Source: Curvibacter microcysteis (GTDB taxonomy: Bacteria > Pseudomonadota > Gammaproteobacteria > Burkholderiales > Burkholderiaceae_C). From it: DNA of 64,000 nt. Under the pieces are notes generated by a model that saw only the letters and a list, made by a program, of their open reading frames with translations, searched no databases and had not been told where the DNA came from. Made by a program: the position numbers and the translations under genes. The stretch is taken from NCBI RefSeq assembly GCF_028649435.1, contig NZ_JAQSIN010000002.1; one strand, 5' to 3'. Positions 52,856 through 62,007 of the stretch are shown here, piece after piece. The stretch's first letter is position 1. The number at the start of each line of letters is the position of its first letter.

Positions 52856-53488
52856 TCAGCGCGGGCGGTAAAGCTTGAACAGCTGCTCGGGGCCGATGCG
52901 GAAGTAGTCGCCCGGCCCGCCGGCACGCAGCACGATGTCGGCCCCGGCGGTGTCAAAAATGCCGTCCTTGAGCAGGCGTTGATCGATGTGCACGGCCACC
53001 ACCTCGCCCAATACCAGCCAGCTTGGCACGGTCTCACCCGCCGCGGTTTGCAAGGGGATCAGCTGGGTCAGTTTGCACTCGAAGCTGACCGGGCTCTCCG
53101 CCACCCGGGGCACCTGGATCAGGCGCGACGGCGCAGGCGTCAGGCCGGCCAAATCGAACTCGCTCACCTCCGGCGGCACCGCCGCGCAGCTTTGGTTCAT
53201 GGCCTCGACCAGGGGCTGGGTGACCAGGTTCCAGGCGAATTCACCCGTCTGCTCGATGTTGCGCACCGTGTCCTTGTACCCAATGCTCGAAAAACCCACG
53301 ATGGGCGGCACGTAATTGAAGGCATTGAAGAAGCTGTAAGGCGCTAAGTTCAGCTGCCCCTGGGCCGAGCGGCTGGAGATCCAGCCGATGGGGCGCGGCC
53401 CCACGATGGCGTTGAAGGGGTCATGGGGCAAACCGTGCCCCAGGCGGGGCTCGTAAAAATGGGTGGAATCGGACACCGTGGGCTCCAT
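52856..53488 (-). CDS. Flavin reductase-like FMN-binding protein
   Basis: 210 residues from ATG 53488. FMN-binding split-barrel of the flavin-reductase-like family: NAIVGPRPIGWISSRS, NLAPYSFFNAF and GYKDTVRNIEQTGEFAWNLV are typical. Binds FMN and may reduce flavins or other substrates with NAD(P)H. The 245-bp upstream region to 53733 is divergent from the next gene and AT-rich. Confidence 0.92.
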   Translation of the reverse strand: MEPTVSDSTHFYEPRLGHGLPHDPFNAIVGPRPIGWISSRSAQGQLNLAPYSFFNAFNYVPPIVGFSSIGYKDTVRNIEQTGEFAWNLVTQPLVEAMNQSCAAVPPEVSEFDLAGLTPAPSRLIQVPRVAESPVSFECKLTQLIPLQTAAGETVPSWLVLGEVVAVHIDQRLLKDGIFDTAGADIVLRAGGPGDYFRIGPEQLFKLYRPR

Positions 53489-53732
53489 CAAAGAGGGGCT
53501 GACGATACCGTGCCCTGTGGGGGATCGGTTGTCGCCTATGCAATGGCCCACCAGCGAGGGGGGGAAGTCATCAATCGATTTATCAGACCTATCAGACTTA
53601 GGTCATGAATCCTTCACATGTCAATGATTCAATGTCTTTTTTACGCACTGTTGCGGCTTATGCCCATTGCAGTGTGCGGAATTCCACATTAATGTCTTTC
53701 TTTTGACCCACGCACACTCTTGGTGCTTCTCA

Positions 53733-54086
53733 ATGAATTGGTTCCGATCCGCAGTTCGAAGTGGTTTTCAGGCCTTGCGTCCGGGCAGCTCCGCGGCCTC
53801 CCAGCCCAAGCGTGAAGCCCGCCTGGAGGCTTTGCGCCAAGCCATGCTGAGCTGCCTGGGTCAACCCACGGACAACCTGGCCGCCCAGGTGCAACAACGC
53901 ATCCGCTTCTCGGCCGACCCCGACAGCCTGTGGTACCTGCGGGGTGATTTGCTCCATGTCCTGGCGGCCCAGCAAGGCGAAGTCCTGGCACGCCGCCAGC
54001 TCAGCCAGCTGACCCCTTTGTTTGACGGCCTGCTGCCCCGCGCCATGACGCAGGGACAAAAAAACGGGCGCGAAGCCCGTCATTGA
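53733..54086 (+). CDS. Small uncharacterised protein
   Basis: 117 residues starting at ATG 53733 (an earlier GTG-type open frame has unlike composition). Basic N-terminus (MNWFRSAVRSGFQALRPG), then amphipathic helices with ARLEALRQAMLSCLG and SLWYLRGDLLHVLAAQQGE. Similar small proteins are common in Comamonadaceae genomes, but no named family was recognised. Convergent with the LD-carboxypeptidase gene. Confidence 0.66.
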   Translation: MNWFRSAVRSGFQALRPGSSAASQPKREARLEALRQAMLSCLGQPTDNLAAQVQQRIRFSADPDSLWYLRGDLLHVLAAQQGEVLARRQLSQLTPLFDGLLPRAMTQGQKNGREARH

Positions 54087-54122
54087 AACCCCCAGGCCCC
54101 GCCATGAGGCCTGGCAGTCCCT

Positions 54123-55112
54123 TCAGCGCAGGTGGCCCCAGAACAGCAGGGCATCGCGCTCATCCACCGACAGCGACACCGACGCCCCGACAGGCAACAA
54201 CACCTTGGTCGCCACATGGCCAAATGGCAGGCCGGTCAACACGGGCACCTTGGTCTGCGTGCGCAGCCACTGCACCACGGTGTCGAACTTAAAGCCCTTG
54301 TCGTGTGGGGTCAGGCGGTAATCGGTGAACTGACCCAGCAGAATGGCTTTTTGCCGGTCCAGCACACCCGCGTGCAGCAGCTGGGTCAGCAAGCGCTCGA
54401 TGCGGTAGGGGTGCTCGTTGACATCCTCCAAAAAGAGCACGCCGCCCTTGGGGTTGGGCAGGTAGGGCGTGCCCACCAGGGAGGCCAGCACCGCCAAATT
54501 GCCCCCCCAGAGCTGGGCCTTCTTCAGGTCAAACGGGGCGACGCCCGGCAAAGCTGCCGCAGCGCTGCCTTTGCGCGGACGCGGCAGCTCCCAGCCAGCC
54601 CCTTCGCCGTGGCCGGTGAACAAATCATCCAGGCAGGCCAGCATGATGTCATCGGGCTCCTCTTCGGTGCCCAGGTCGGCCCCCAGCGCCGGGCCGGACC
54701 ACGTGATGGCGCCGGTCTTGGCGAGCAAAGCGTTTTGAAACGCCGTGAAGTCGCTCAGGCCGACAAACTCAGTCCCTTTTTCAACCGCCTTGGCCAGGGC
54801 CTTGTAGGGCAAACGGGGCAGCAAGCGGGTCAGGCCATAGCCCCCTCGCGAAATCAGGGCGATGTCCGCGCCGCTGGCGGCTGCCCGCGCGATCGCGGCC
54901 AAACGGGTCTCGTCGTCCCCGGCAAAGCGCATGTGGCCCGCCAAGGCGGCGCTGTCGACCTCGACCCGGTGGCCCAAGGCTTTGAGGCGCGCGATGCCAC
55001 GCTTGAACGCGGCCTTGTCGCGCACCGCGCTGGAGGGCGAAAAGATGTAGATGTGCTTGGGGCCGTGGTGGTGGCCGCACTGGGCGTGGTCGTGGTCGTG
55101 CTGGTCGGACAA
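54123..55112 (-). CDS. ldcA: LD-carboxypeptidase (S66 family, LdcA-like) with His-rich N-terminus
   Basis: 329 residues. Catalytic triad by family comparison: Ser in GLSDFTAFQ, Glu in FLEDVNEHP and His in LPFGHVATK; GGYGLTRLL is the family GYG motif. Removes the terminal D-Ala from murein tetrapeptides during recycling. The first 20 residues, MSDQHDHDHAQCGHHHGPKH, are histidine-rich and could bind metal; this is not a normal feature of the family. The start appears to be TTG (no in-frame ATG before the domain), suggesting low expression or a misjudged start. Confidence 0.92.
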   Translation of the reverse strand: MSDQHDHDHAQCGHHHGPKHIYIFSPSSAVRDKAAFKRGIARLKALGHRVEVDSAALAGHMRFAGDDETRLAAIARAAASGADIALISRGGYGLTRLLPRLPYKALAKAVEKGTEFVGLSDFTAFQNALLAKTGAITWSGPALGADLGTEEEPDDIMLACLDDLFTGHGEGAGWELPRPRKGSAAAALPGVAPFDLKKAQLWGGNLAVLASLVGTPYLPNPKGGVLFLEDVNEHPYRIERLLTQLLHAGVLDRQKAILLGQFTDYRLTPHDKGFKFDTVVQWLRTQTKVPVLTGLPFGHVATKVLLPVGASVSLSVDERDALLFWGHLR

Positions 55113-55217
55113 GGTGTTGACCCGCCAGGCCTTGCGCCCGGCGGCTCCAAAAAATGGACAAAAAATCGGCTGGCGTGGGGCCCTCGGTCTGCCAGCAGAC
55201 TCGGGCCGGCTGGCGGC

Positions 55218-56675
55218 TCAATCCCCGAAGTATTCCACAGCCCGGCGGGCAATGGGTTCGCCGTGCTCCTGCACGAAGTGGCCCGCCTCGGGCAGCACCC
55301 AAGGCTCGGGGCAGCCGCGGATCTGTTCACGCAGCGCCTGCATCACCGGCAGACCCAGGACGGGGTCGGCCGCGCCCACCACCATCAGGCTGCGGCCCTG
55401 CCAGCGATCACGCCAAAAGGCCTGGGCCTGCCGCGAGACCTCCGCGCCCTCGGCCTCAGGCCCGTCGGGCACCAGCGGCGGGAAGGCCTGCAAAGCCGCG
55501 CGGTGGCCCCGGTCCGGAAAGGGGGCCTGGTAGGCCGCACATTCGCCCGCGCTGAGTTGGGGGTTGCCCCGACCGAGCAGGCGCCCCACGTCGTACAGGG
55601 GTTGGCGCCGGCACCAGTCGCGCCAGGCGATGAAGCCCTTGGACAGAGGCGCCTCCCCGGTGGCCAACAAGGTGTTCATGACCAGCAGGCCTTGGTAGCG
55701 CGCCGTGGCAGCCATCGGCAAGGTCAGGCCCAGGATGCCGCCCCAGTCCTGCACCACCAGCACGACGCGTTGCAAGTCCAGCCGCTCGATCAACTCCAGC
55801 AACACCTGGCGGTGCCAGGCAAAGGCGTGGGCCGACGGCTTTTTGGGCTTGTCACTGCGGCCAAAACCCGGCAAGTCAGGGGCCACCACACGGTGGCCCG
55901 CCGCCAGCCAGACTGGCAGCATCTTGCGGTAGAGGTAGCTCCAGGCCGGGTTGCCATGCAGGCACAACCAGGTGATGGGCGCATCGCGCGGCCCCTCATC
56001 TAGGTAGTGCAGGCGCAGGCCTGCCAGGGCGGGCAGGTCGCTCACGTAGTGCGGAGCCCAGGGGTAGCCGGGCAGCTGGGCAAACAAGGCGTCGGCAGGG
56101 CGCACGGCGTCGTCGCGCAGCGGGTGGGCGGCACGGGCGCGTTCGCGCTGGTCGGCGCGCCGCTGGCGGAAGAAGTCTTGCAACAGCGCCCCACATTCGG
56201 ACTCGGCCACGCCGCCGTGGACCTGGGTCTGGTGGTTCAGCTGGGGCTGGTCAAACAGGTTGAGCACCGAGCCGGCCGCCCCGGTCTTGGCTTCGCGGGC
56301 GCCGTACACCACCCGGGCCACGCGGGCATTCAACAAGGCGCCGCTGCACATGGCGCAGGGCTCCAGGGTCACGTACAGGGTGCAGCCTTCCAAGCGGTAA
56401 TTGCCCAGTGCAGCAGCGCCCTCCCGCAAGGCCTGCACTTCTGCGTGGGCGGTGGGGTCGTGCGATGCAATCGGCTGATTGCGGCCTCGGCCAATGACCT
56501 GCCCGTCCTTGACCAGCACTGCCCCGACCGGTACCTCGCCGGCGTGTGCAGCGTCGCGCGCCAGGGCCAAGGCTTCTTGCATGAAGGCGTGGTCGCACGC
56601 CTCCATGGCACCGGCCTCGGGGGGGATTCCACCGCTGGCAGACTGGTCTGAGGGGGACATCCAGGGATCACTCAT
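55218..56675 (-). CDS. tadA: Fusion of tRNA adenosine deaminase TadA and a haloalkane-dehalogenase-like hydrolase
   Basis: 485 residues. Residues about 25-175 are TadA: His77-Ala-Glu79 (catalytic Glu) and PCAMC with zinc Cys107/Cys110; makes inosine at tRNA-Arg position 34. Residues about 195-485 are an alpha/beta hydrolase of the haloalkane dehalogenase/epoxide hydrolase group: LHGNPAWSYLYRKM oxyanion region, VVQDWGG with the Asp nucleophile, and EAGHFVQEH with the base His. One open frame, no stop between domains. Linked by ATGA overlap to a small membrane protein gene upstream. Confidence 0.93.
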   Translation of the reverse strand: MSDPWMSPSDQSASGGIPPEAGAMEACDHAFMQEALALARDAAHAGEVPVGAVLVKDGQVIGRGRNQPIASHDPTAHAEVQALREGAAALGNYRLEGCTLYVTLEPCAMCSGALLNARVARVVYGAREAKTGAAGSVLNLFDQPQLNHQTQVHGGVAESECGALLQDFFRQRRADQRERARAAHPLRDDAVRPADALFAQLPGYPWAPHYVSDLPALAGLRLHYLDEGPRDAPITWLCLHGNPAWSYLYRKMLPVWLAAGHRVVAPDLPGFGRSDKPKKPSAHAFAWHRQVLLELIERLDLQRVVLVVQDWGGILGLTLPMAATARYQGLLVMNTLLATGEAPLSKGFIAWRDWCRRQPLYDVGRLLGRGNPQLSAGECAAYQAPFPDRGHRAALQAFPPLVPDGPEAEGAEVSRQAQAFWRDRWQGRSLMVVGAADPVLGLPVMQALREQIRGCPEPWVLPEAGHFVQEHGEPIARRAVEYFGD

Positions 56676-56950
56676 GGGTCTTCGCCCGTGGGCCGGGGTG
56701 TTTGCACCGCCGACTCCAAGGCCTGGCGGAACTGCTGCACCTGCTGCTGCGGCGCCAAGCCTGGGTTCGCCGCCCCTGCAGCGCCTGCGGCGGGGGCCGC
56801 TTGCAGGGCCGGCGTGGCGGGAACGGCCGCCGTCAGCTGCTTCTTCACCAGCAGCCCGACCAGGCCCAGGGCCAGCAGCAAGGCGATCAAGCCAAGACCG
56901 GCGCGCACCTCAGCGCCCCCGCCCGGAGGGTCGATGTCCTGCGCTCGCAA
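56672..56950 (-). CDS. Small single-pass membrane protein
   Basis: 92 residues starting at TTG 56950. One hydrophobic helix at about 18-36 (LGLIALLLALGLVGLLV), then an Ala/Pro/Gln-rich periplasmic or cytoplasmic tail. Its stop overlaps the tadA start as ATGA, so translation is coupled. No family recognised. An N-terminal TTG is the only available start. Confidence 0.6.
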   Translation of the reverse strand: MRAQDIDPPGGGAEVRAGLGLIALLLALGLVGLLVKKQLTAAVPATPALQAAPAAGAAGAANPGLAPQQQVQQFRQALESAVQTPRPTGEDP

Positions 56951-57073
56951 GGCGTTTGTCTGGGCGGTGCTGAAGGATCAAAGGCAAATTGAACATGGGC
57001 AGAGGTGGTGTGCGTCGCTGTATTTTGCCCTGCTGGCAGAACGCTCAGGGCCGACCAGGACGACATCGCCCCT

Positions 57074-58543
57074 TCAAGACGCACCCCCGCCCAGGGCCAG
57101 TGACAGGCTGACCTGGTTGCGCAGCTGCAGCAACTGGTTCTGCGCCCAAGCCACTTCGGCGGCCCGTCGGGTTTCTTGGGCGTCCAGCCACAGGCTCAGC
57201 GCCACAGCGCCCTGGCGGTAGCGCACTTCGTACAGCTGCTCGCTGCGCTGGCTGGCCAGCAAGGCGCCTGCCAAGGCTTCGCCCTGGCGGGCCAGGCTTT
57301 GGCGCGCGCTCAAGGTGTTTTCGACGTCGCCCAAGGCGGTGTACAGGGTCTGCCGAAAGCTCACCGCCGCGCTTTCGTAATTCGTGCGCGCGATCGCGTT
57401 GTTGAGCTTTTGGGTGTTGAACTGCAAAAACGGCAAGCTCAGGCCCGCCCCCAACAAGGCATAGGGGTTGGCCAGCACGCTGCCCAGCGCGGCGCTGCTG
57501 CCCCCCAAAGCGCCCGTGAGGGTGAGTGGGGGGTAGTAGCTGGCCGCGGTGGCCTGGGCACTGGCCAGGCTCTCGCGCAGCCGCATTTCGGCCGCGCGCA
57601 AATCGGGCCGCCGGGCCAACACCTGCACGGGCAGATCCGGGGCCACGGCGGGCATGGCCTGAGTCGGCAATTGGGCCGGCTCCTGCGGCAGCAGCTGGGC
57701 CAGGGCGGCGTCACCAGGGGCCGCATCAAACAACAGGGCCAAGGTGGTGCGGGCTTCCAGGCGCTGTTGCTCCAGATCGGTCAAGGTGGCGCGCTGGCTC
57801 AGCACACTGCGCTCGGCTTCGCTAGTCTCCAGGGCCGACACCGCGCCGGCGCGGTGCTGCGCGCCAATCAGGTCGCGGGTGCGTTCGGCATAGGCCACGC
57901 TTTGCATGGCGCTGCGGATGCGCTGGTTGAGGTAGGCGATCTGCCAGTACTGGCGCACCACCGTGCCCGTCAGGCTCAGGGCGGTGTTTTGTCGGTCTTG
58001 CTCGGTGGCCTGGGCCTCCCAGTCGGCCACCTCGCTGAGCCGGGCCAAGCGGCCCCACAAATCGACCTCGTAGCTGACGGTGAGGTTGGCGCTGCTGCTG
58101 CGGGTGCTGCCAGAGGAGGTGCTGCCGCCGCTGTCCAAGGCGCGCTGGTTCTGGCTGCTGAGTCCAGCACTCACGCCGGGCACCTGGTTGCGCTGCGCGA
58201 GCTGGGACTGCAATTGGGCGCGCCGCAGCTTCAAGGCGGCCACCGCCAAGTCGGTGTTGCGTGCCAGGGCGGTGTTGACCAGGGCGTTGAGCTGGGGGTC
58301 GCCAAACGCCGTCCACCAGGGCTCCAGGGGCTGGCCCGAGGCGCTTGGGGCCAGGGCCGCATCGGGCGCACGCAGCGCCCCGCCCTGCCCCCATTGCGTG
58401 GGCAAAGCCGTGCTGGGAGCGGTTGCCACACTGGGCAGGCTGCTGCAGGCGCTGAGGCTCCAGGCCAGCGCCCAAATCAACGCACGGGGCCGCCAGCGCA
58501 ACTCGGTGCGGGTCGGGGTCAAAGAACGGGAGTGATCAGTCAT
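57074..58543 (-). CDS. Outer-membrane efflux factor lipoprotein (NodT/OprM family)
   Basis: 489 residues from ATG 58543. Lipoprotein signal with lipobox LSAC at about 33-36. TolC-family repeats: PWWTAFGDPQLNALVNTALARNTDLAVAALKLR and two pseudo-symmetric helical halves, ending LRNQVSLSLALGGG. Trimeric outer-membrane exit duct. Last gene of the macA-macB-OMF operon; the adjacent macB stop is a few bases within its 5' region. A Ser-rich stretch (SGGSTSSGSTRSSSAN) lies in one loop. Confidence 0.95.
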   Translation of the reverse strand: MTDHSRSLTPTRTELRWRPRALIWALAWSLSACSSLPSVATAPSTALPTQWGQGGALRAPDAALAPSASGQPLEPWWTAFGDPQLNALVNTALARNTDLAVAALKLRRAQLQSQLAQRNQVPGVSAGLSSQNQRALDSGGSTSSGSTRSSSANLTVSYEVDLWGRLARLSEVADWEAQATEQDRQNTALSLTGTVVRQYWQIAYLNQRIRSAMQSVAYAERTRDLIGAQHRAGAVSALETSEAERSVLSQRATLTDLEQQRLEARTTLALLFDAAPGDAALAQLLPQEPAQLPTQAMPAVAPDLPVQVLARRPDLRAAEMRLRESLASAQATAASYYPPLTLTGALGGSSAALGSVLANPYALLGAGLSLPFLQFNTQKLNNAIARTNYESAAVSFRQTLYTALGDVENTLSARQSLARQGEALAGALLASQRSEQLYEVRYRQGAVALSLWLDAQETRRAAEVAWAQNQLLQLRNQVSLSLALGGGAS

Positions 58544-58581
58544 GGAAATGGATTGCTCTGGCGGTCGGGTGGGCACAGGCC

Positions 58582-60660
58582 TCAATCACGGGCCAAGGCT
58601 TCAATCGGGTTGAGTCGGGCGGCGGCGCGCGCCGGCAGGAAGCCAAACACCACGCCAATCAGGGTGGAACAGACAAAGGCGGCGGCCATGGCCGTGGGCG
58701 AAAACGCGATCGTGAAGTTGCTGCTGAAATGGGTGAACAAGGCGCCAAAGCCCAAGGCGGCCAAGATGCCCAGCACCCCGCCAATCAGGCAAACCAGCAC
58801 GGCTTCGATCAGAAACTGCTGCTGGATGTCGCTTTGCCGAGCCCCCACCGCCATGCGAACCCCAATCTCCCCGGTGCGCTCGGTGACACTGACCAGCATG
58901 ATGTTCATCACGCCGATGCCGCCCACGATCAACGAAATCACCGCAATCGAGGACACCAGCAGGGTCAAGGTTCGGGTGGTGTTCTCAATGGTCTGGCGGA
59001 TGCTGTCCGTGTTGAGCACATAAAAGTCGACCCGGCCGTGGCGCCGTTCCATCAACTGGTTGATGCCCTGCTCGGCGGCCGCCATGGGCGTGCCGTCGTC
59101 CACCCGCACGGTGATGCTGCGCAGGTAGCCCTGACCCATCAAGCGGCGCATGGCCGTGGTGTAGGGCACATACACATTCAGGCTTTCGGCATTGGGGCCG
59201 AAGCTGTCACGCTTGGCGGTGACGCCCACCACCGCCACGGGCATGCTGCCCAGCAGCAGCACCTGGCCCACCGGGTCGGTGTTGGGGAAGAGTTTTTTGC
59301 GCGCGTTTTCGTCGATCACCGCGACCTGGGCAATGCCCTGCACCGCCGCTGATCCAAAGGCCGTGCCCTGGGCCAGGGCCAGGCCTTTGACGCGGAAGTA
59401 CTGCTCGCCCACACCACTGACCTGCACCGAGGCATCCACATTGCCGAAGCGCGCGGTCAGCGCGCTTTGAACATTGGGCGTCACGCTGTCGACATAGCTT
59501 TGCTCGCTCAAGGCGTCGGCGTCTTCAGGGCGCAGGGTCTGAATGCGGGCCGAGCGCGGGTCGCCAAAGCTGGTGCCCGAGTACACGTCGATGGTGTTGG
59601 TGCCGATGGCGCTGATGTTGGCCAGCACCTTTTGCCGCGAGCCCTCACCCAAGGCCACCACGGACACCACCGAGGCGATGCCGATGATGATGCCCAGCAT
59701 GGTCAGCAAGGTGCGCAGCCGGTGTGCGTTCATGGCCAGCAAGGCCATCTGAAAGGCCTCGCTGAAGCGGTCTGCCCACTGGCCCCAGGCCGCCCAACGC
59801 CCTGTGGGGCGGGGACGGGGCGCCGCAGACCAGGCCCGGTCATCCGCAAGGGCTGAAGCCAGTGAGGCCCGTCGGGTGTCTTGTAGTGCTTCGCCCGTTG
59901 GGTCTGGCGTGTTCACGCGGTCAGACACCACCACACCATCGCGCAGTTCGACAATGCGGCGTGCATGGCGCGCCACTTTCAGGTCATGGGTGACCAGGAT
60001 GATGGTGTGGCCCTGTGCGTTGAGCTCGCCGAGGATCTTCATCACCTCGGCGCCAGACTGGGTGTCCAGGGCCCCGGTGGGCTCGTCGGCCAGGATCACG
60101 CTGCCGCCGTTCATGAGGGCCCGCGCAATCGACACCCGCTGCTGCTGGCCGCCTGAGAGCTTGCCGGGCACATGGTCGGTGCGACCCGCCAGGCCCAAGC
60201 GCTCCAGCAGGGCCAAAGCCCGGGCCTTGCGCTGGGAACGCCCATGGCCGGCATAAATCGCGGGCACCTCGACATTGGCGGCCGCCGACAAATCGCCCAG
60301 CAGGTGGTAGCGCTGGAAGATGAAGCCAAAGTGCTCGCGCCGCAGCGCCGCCAACTCGTCCGCCTGCAGGCTGCCCACCTCGCGACCGGCAATGCGGTAA
60401 TGACCCCGGCTGGGCTGGTCCAGGCAGCCGATCAGGTTCATCAGCGTCGACTTGCCCGAGCCGGATTGGCCGACGATGGCGATCATCTCGCCAGCGGCCA
60501 CGTCGAGCTGGATGTCCTTGAGCACCGCCAGGGTGCCCTCGCCCACCGTGAACTCACGCCAGACGCCCCGCAAGGATAACAGGGGCGGCGCGTCCTTGTC
60601 GTCAGGCTTTGCCGTGCTGTGCAGGGGCTCGGAGGCCACGTTCATCGCTTCTGGCCCCAT
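58582..60660 (-). CDS. macB: MacB-type ABC efflux ATPase-permease
   Basis: 692 residues from the ATG at 60660, one base after the macA stop (a second ATG at 60645 is possible). N-terminal ATPase with GQSGSGKST, LSGGQQQRVSIARAL and VILADEPTGALD, then a four-helix MacB permease with a large periplasmic domain (ISAIGTNTIDVYSGTSFGD) and the ending LPARAAARLNPIEALARD. Drives extrusion of macrolides, peptides or lipids through MacA and an outer-membrane factor. Confidence 0.96.
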   Translation of the reverse strand: MGPEAMNVASEPLHSTAKPDDKDAPPLLSLRGVWREFTVGEGTLAVLKDIQLDVAAGEMIAIVGQSGSGKSTLMNLIGCLDQPSRGHYRIAGREVGSLQADELAALRREHFGFIFQRYHLLGDLSAAANVEVPAIYAGHGRSQRKARALALLERLGLAGRTDHVPGKLSGGQQQRVSIARALMNGGSVILADEPTGALDTQSGAEVMKILGELNAQGHTIILVTHDLKVARHARRIVELRDGVVVSDRVNTPDPTGEALQDTRRASLASALADDRAWSAAPRPRPTGRWAAWGQWADRFSEAFQMALLAMNAHRLRTLLTMLGIIIGIASVVSVVALGEGSRQKVLANISAIGTNTIDVYSGTSFGDPRSARIQTLRPEDADALSEQSYVDSVTPNVQSALTARFGNVDASVQVSGVGEQYFRVKGLALAQGTAFGSAAVQGIAQVAVIDENARKKLFPNTDPVGQVLLLGSMPVAVVGVTAKRDSFGPNAESLNVYVPYTTAMRRLMGQGYLRSITVRVDDGTPMAAAEQGINQLMERRHGRVDFYVLNTDSIRQTIENTTRTLTLLVSSIAVISLIVGGIGVMNIMLVSVTERTGEIGVRMAVGARQSDIQQQFLIEAVLVCLIGGVLGILAALGFGALFTHFSSNFTIAFSPTAMAAAFVCSTLIGVVFGFLPARAAARLNPIEALARD

Positions 60661-60661
60661 C

Positions 60662-61882
60662 TCACATCCCTGGTGGCGGGCGCATGCCACCACCTTGCGC
60701 CGGGCCAGGCGCATTGGCCGAGGCCTGGCCCAAGACCACCTTGTCGCCCTCGTTCAGACCTTCAAGCACCTCGACCGTGATGTTGTTGTTGATGCCCACG
60801 CGGATGGGGCGCGGCTGCACCTGACCGTCGGCGCCCAGCACCTTGACCAGGTAACGGCCATCCGGCTGGCGTGCACTGAGCGCGCCCACCGGCACGGTCA
60901 ATGCGCCCTTGGCCTGGCCGCGCACGATGCTGACCATGGCCGTCATCGAGATGCGCAGCTTGTTGTCGGGGTTGGGCACGTCGAACAAGCCGTTGTAATA
61001 GATGGCTGTCGCGCTGGTGGTGGAGCTGGTGCTGGACGAGCTGCTGGAGCTCGTGCTGCTGCTGGTGGTGATGCTGTCGGTGGCCGGCTCGATGGTGCGC
61101 AAGGTGGTTTCGTAGCGCCGCTCGGGTTCACCCAGGATGGTGAAGTACACGCGCTGGCCTGGCTTCACGCTGGTCACATCGGCCTCAGAGATGGAGGCTT
61201 TGACCGTCATGGTGTCCACCTTGGCGACGATGATGATGGTGGGCGTGGCTTGGTTGGCGTTGACGGTGGTGCCCTCCTCGGTCACGACCGCCACCACTTG
61301 GCCGTCGATGGGCGAGGCGATGCGGGTGTAGCCCAGGTTGACGCGGGCCGTGTCCACCACCACCTTGGCCTGTTCGAGTTGAGCCCGCAGGGCCTCGACA
61401 CTGGCCAGGCTGGTTTTGTAGCTGGCCAGGGCGGCCTCCAGGTCGGCTTGGGAGCTGGCCTCTGAAGCCCGCATCTGTTGCTGCCGCTTCAGCGCCAGTT
61501 CGGCTTGGTTCAAGGTGGCTTCTGCCGAGCGCAGCTGGGCCACCACGCTGGCCTGCGCCGCCTCGGCATTGCGCAAGGTGTTTTGCTGCGTCAGCGAGTC
61601 GATCTCGGCCACCAACTGGCCCTTGCTCACGGTGTCGCCCAGCTTGACCTTGAGCGATCGCACCTGGCCTGACACCTGGGCGCCAACACTGACCTGGCGA
61701 TAGGCCTTGAGCGTGCCATTTGCCAACACCGTGTCTTCGATGTCGGCCCGGCGCACGGGGGCGGTGATGTAAGCAGGGGCCGCCGGAGGGGCGAAAAAGA
61801 GTTTTTGAGCACCGAAGATCACGGCACCCAGCAAGGCCACCCCCAGGACGGGGCGCACCCAGCGCTTGGCTTCTATGGACAT
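60662..61882 (-). CDS. macA: MacA-type periplasmic adaptor (membrane fusion protein)
   Basis: 406 residues. N-terminal membrane anchor (about 10-30), barrel-sandwich hybrid start VLANGTLKAYRQVSVGAQVSGQV, a helical hairpin around 90-180 and the second lipoyl half IASPIDGQVVAVVTEEGTTV. A serine/threonine-only stretch at residues 272-290 interrupts the beta-barrel domain, which is unusual. First gene of the tripartite efflux operon. Confidence 0.95.
   Translation of the reverse strand: MSIEAKRWVRPVLGVALLGAVIFGAQKLFFAPPAAPAYITAPVRRADIEDTVLANGTLKAYRQVSVGAQVSGQVRSLKVKLGDTVSKGQLVAEIDSLTQQNTLRNAEAAQASVVAQLRSAEATLNQAELALKRQQQMRASEASSQADLEAALASYKTSLASVEALRAQLEQAKVVVDTARVNLGYTRIASPIDGQVVAVVTEEGTTVNANQATPTIIIVAKVDTMTVKASISEADVTSVKPGQRVYFTILGEPERRYETTLRTIEPATDSITTSSSTSSSSSSSTSSTTSATAIYYNGLFDVPNPDNKLRISMTAMVSIVRGQAKGALTVPVGALSARQPDGRYLVKVLGADGQVQPRPIRVGINNNITVEVLEGLNEGDKVVLGQASANAPGPAQGGGMRPPPGM
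61013..61069 (-). repeat. Ser/Thr low-complexity insert in macA
   Basis: Codes for 19 consecutive Ser/Thr residues (272-290 of MacA), with seven Ser in a row in the middle. The DNA is imperfectly repetitive (TCG/AGC-type codons), so slippage and length variation are possible. Confidence 0.8.
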
Positions 61883-62007
61883 GAATTCCCAACAAAAAAG
61901 GCTGCTGGGAGTTTGGCAGCGGCATTTGACCGCCTCACGGCGGTTTGGTCGCCTGTTTGTAAAGTTGCAGAGCCCGGATGCGGGCTGGCAGAGTCCTGCT
62001 CAAGGCC

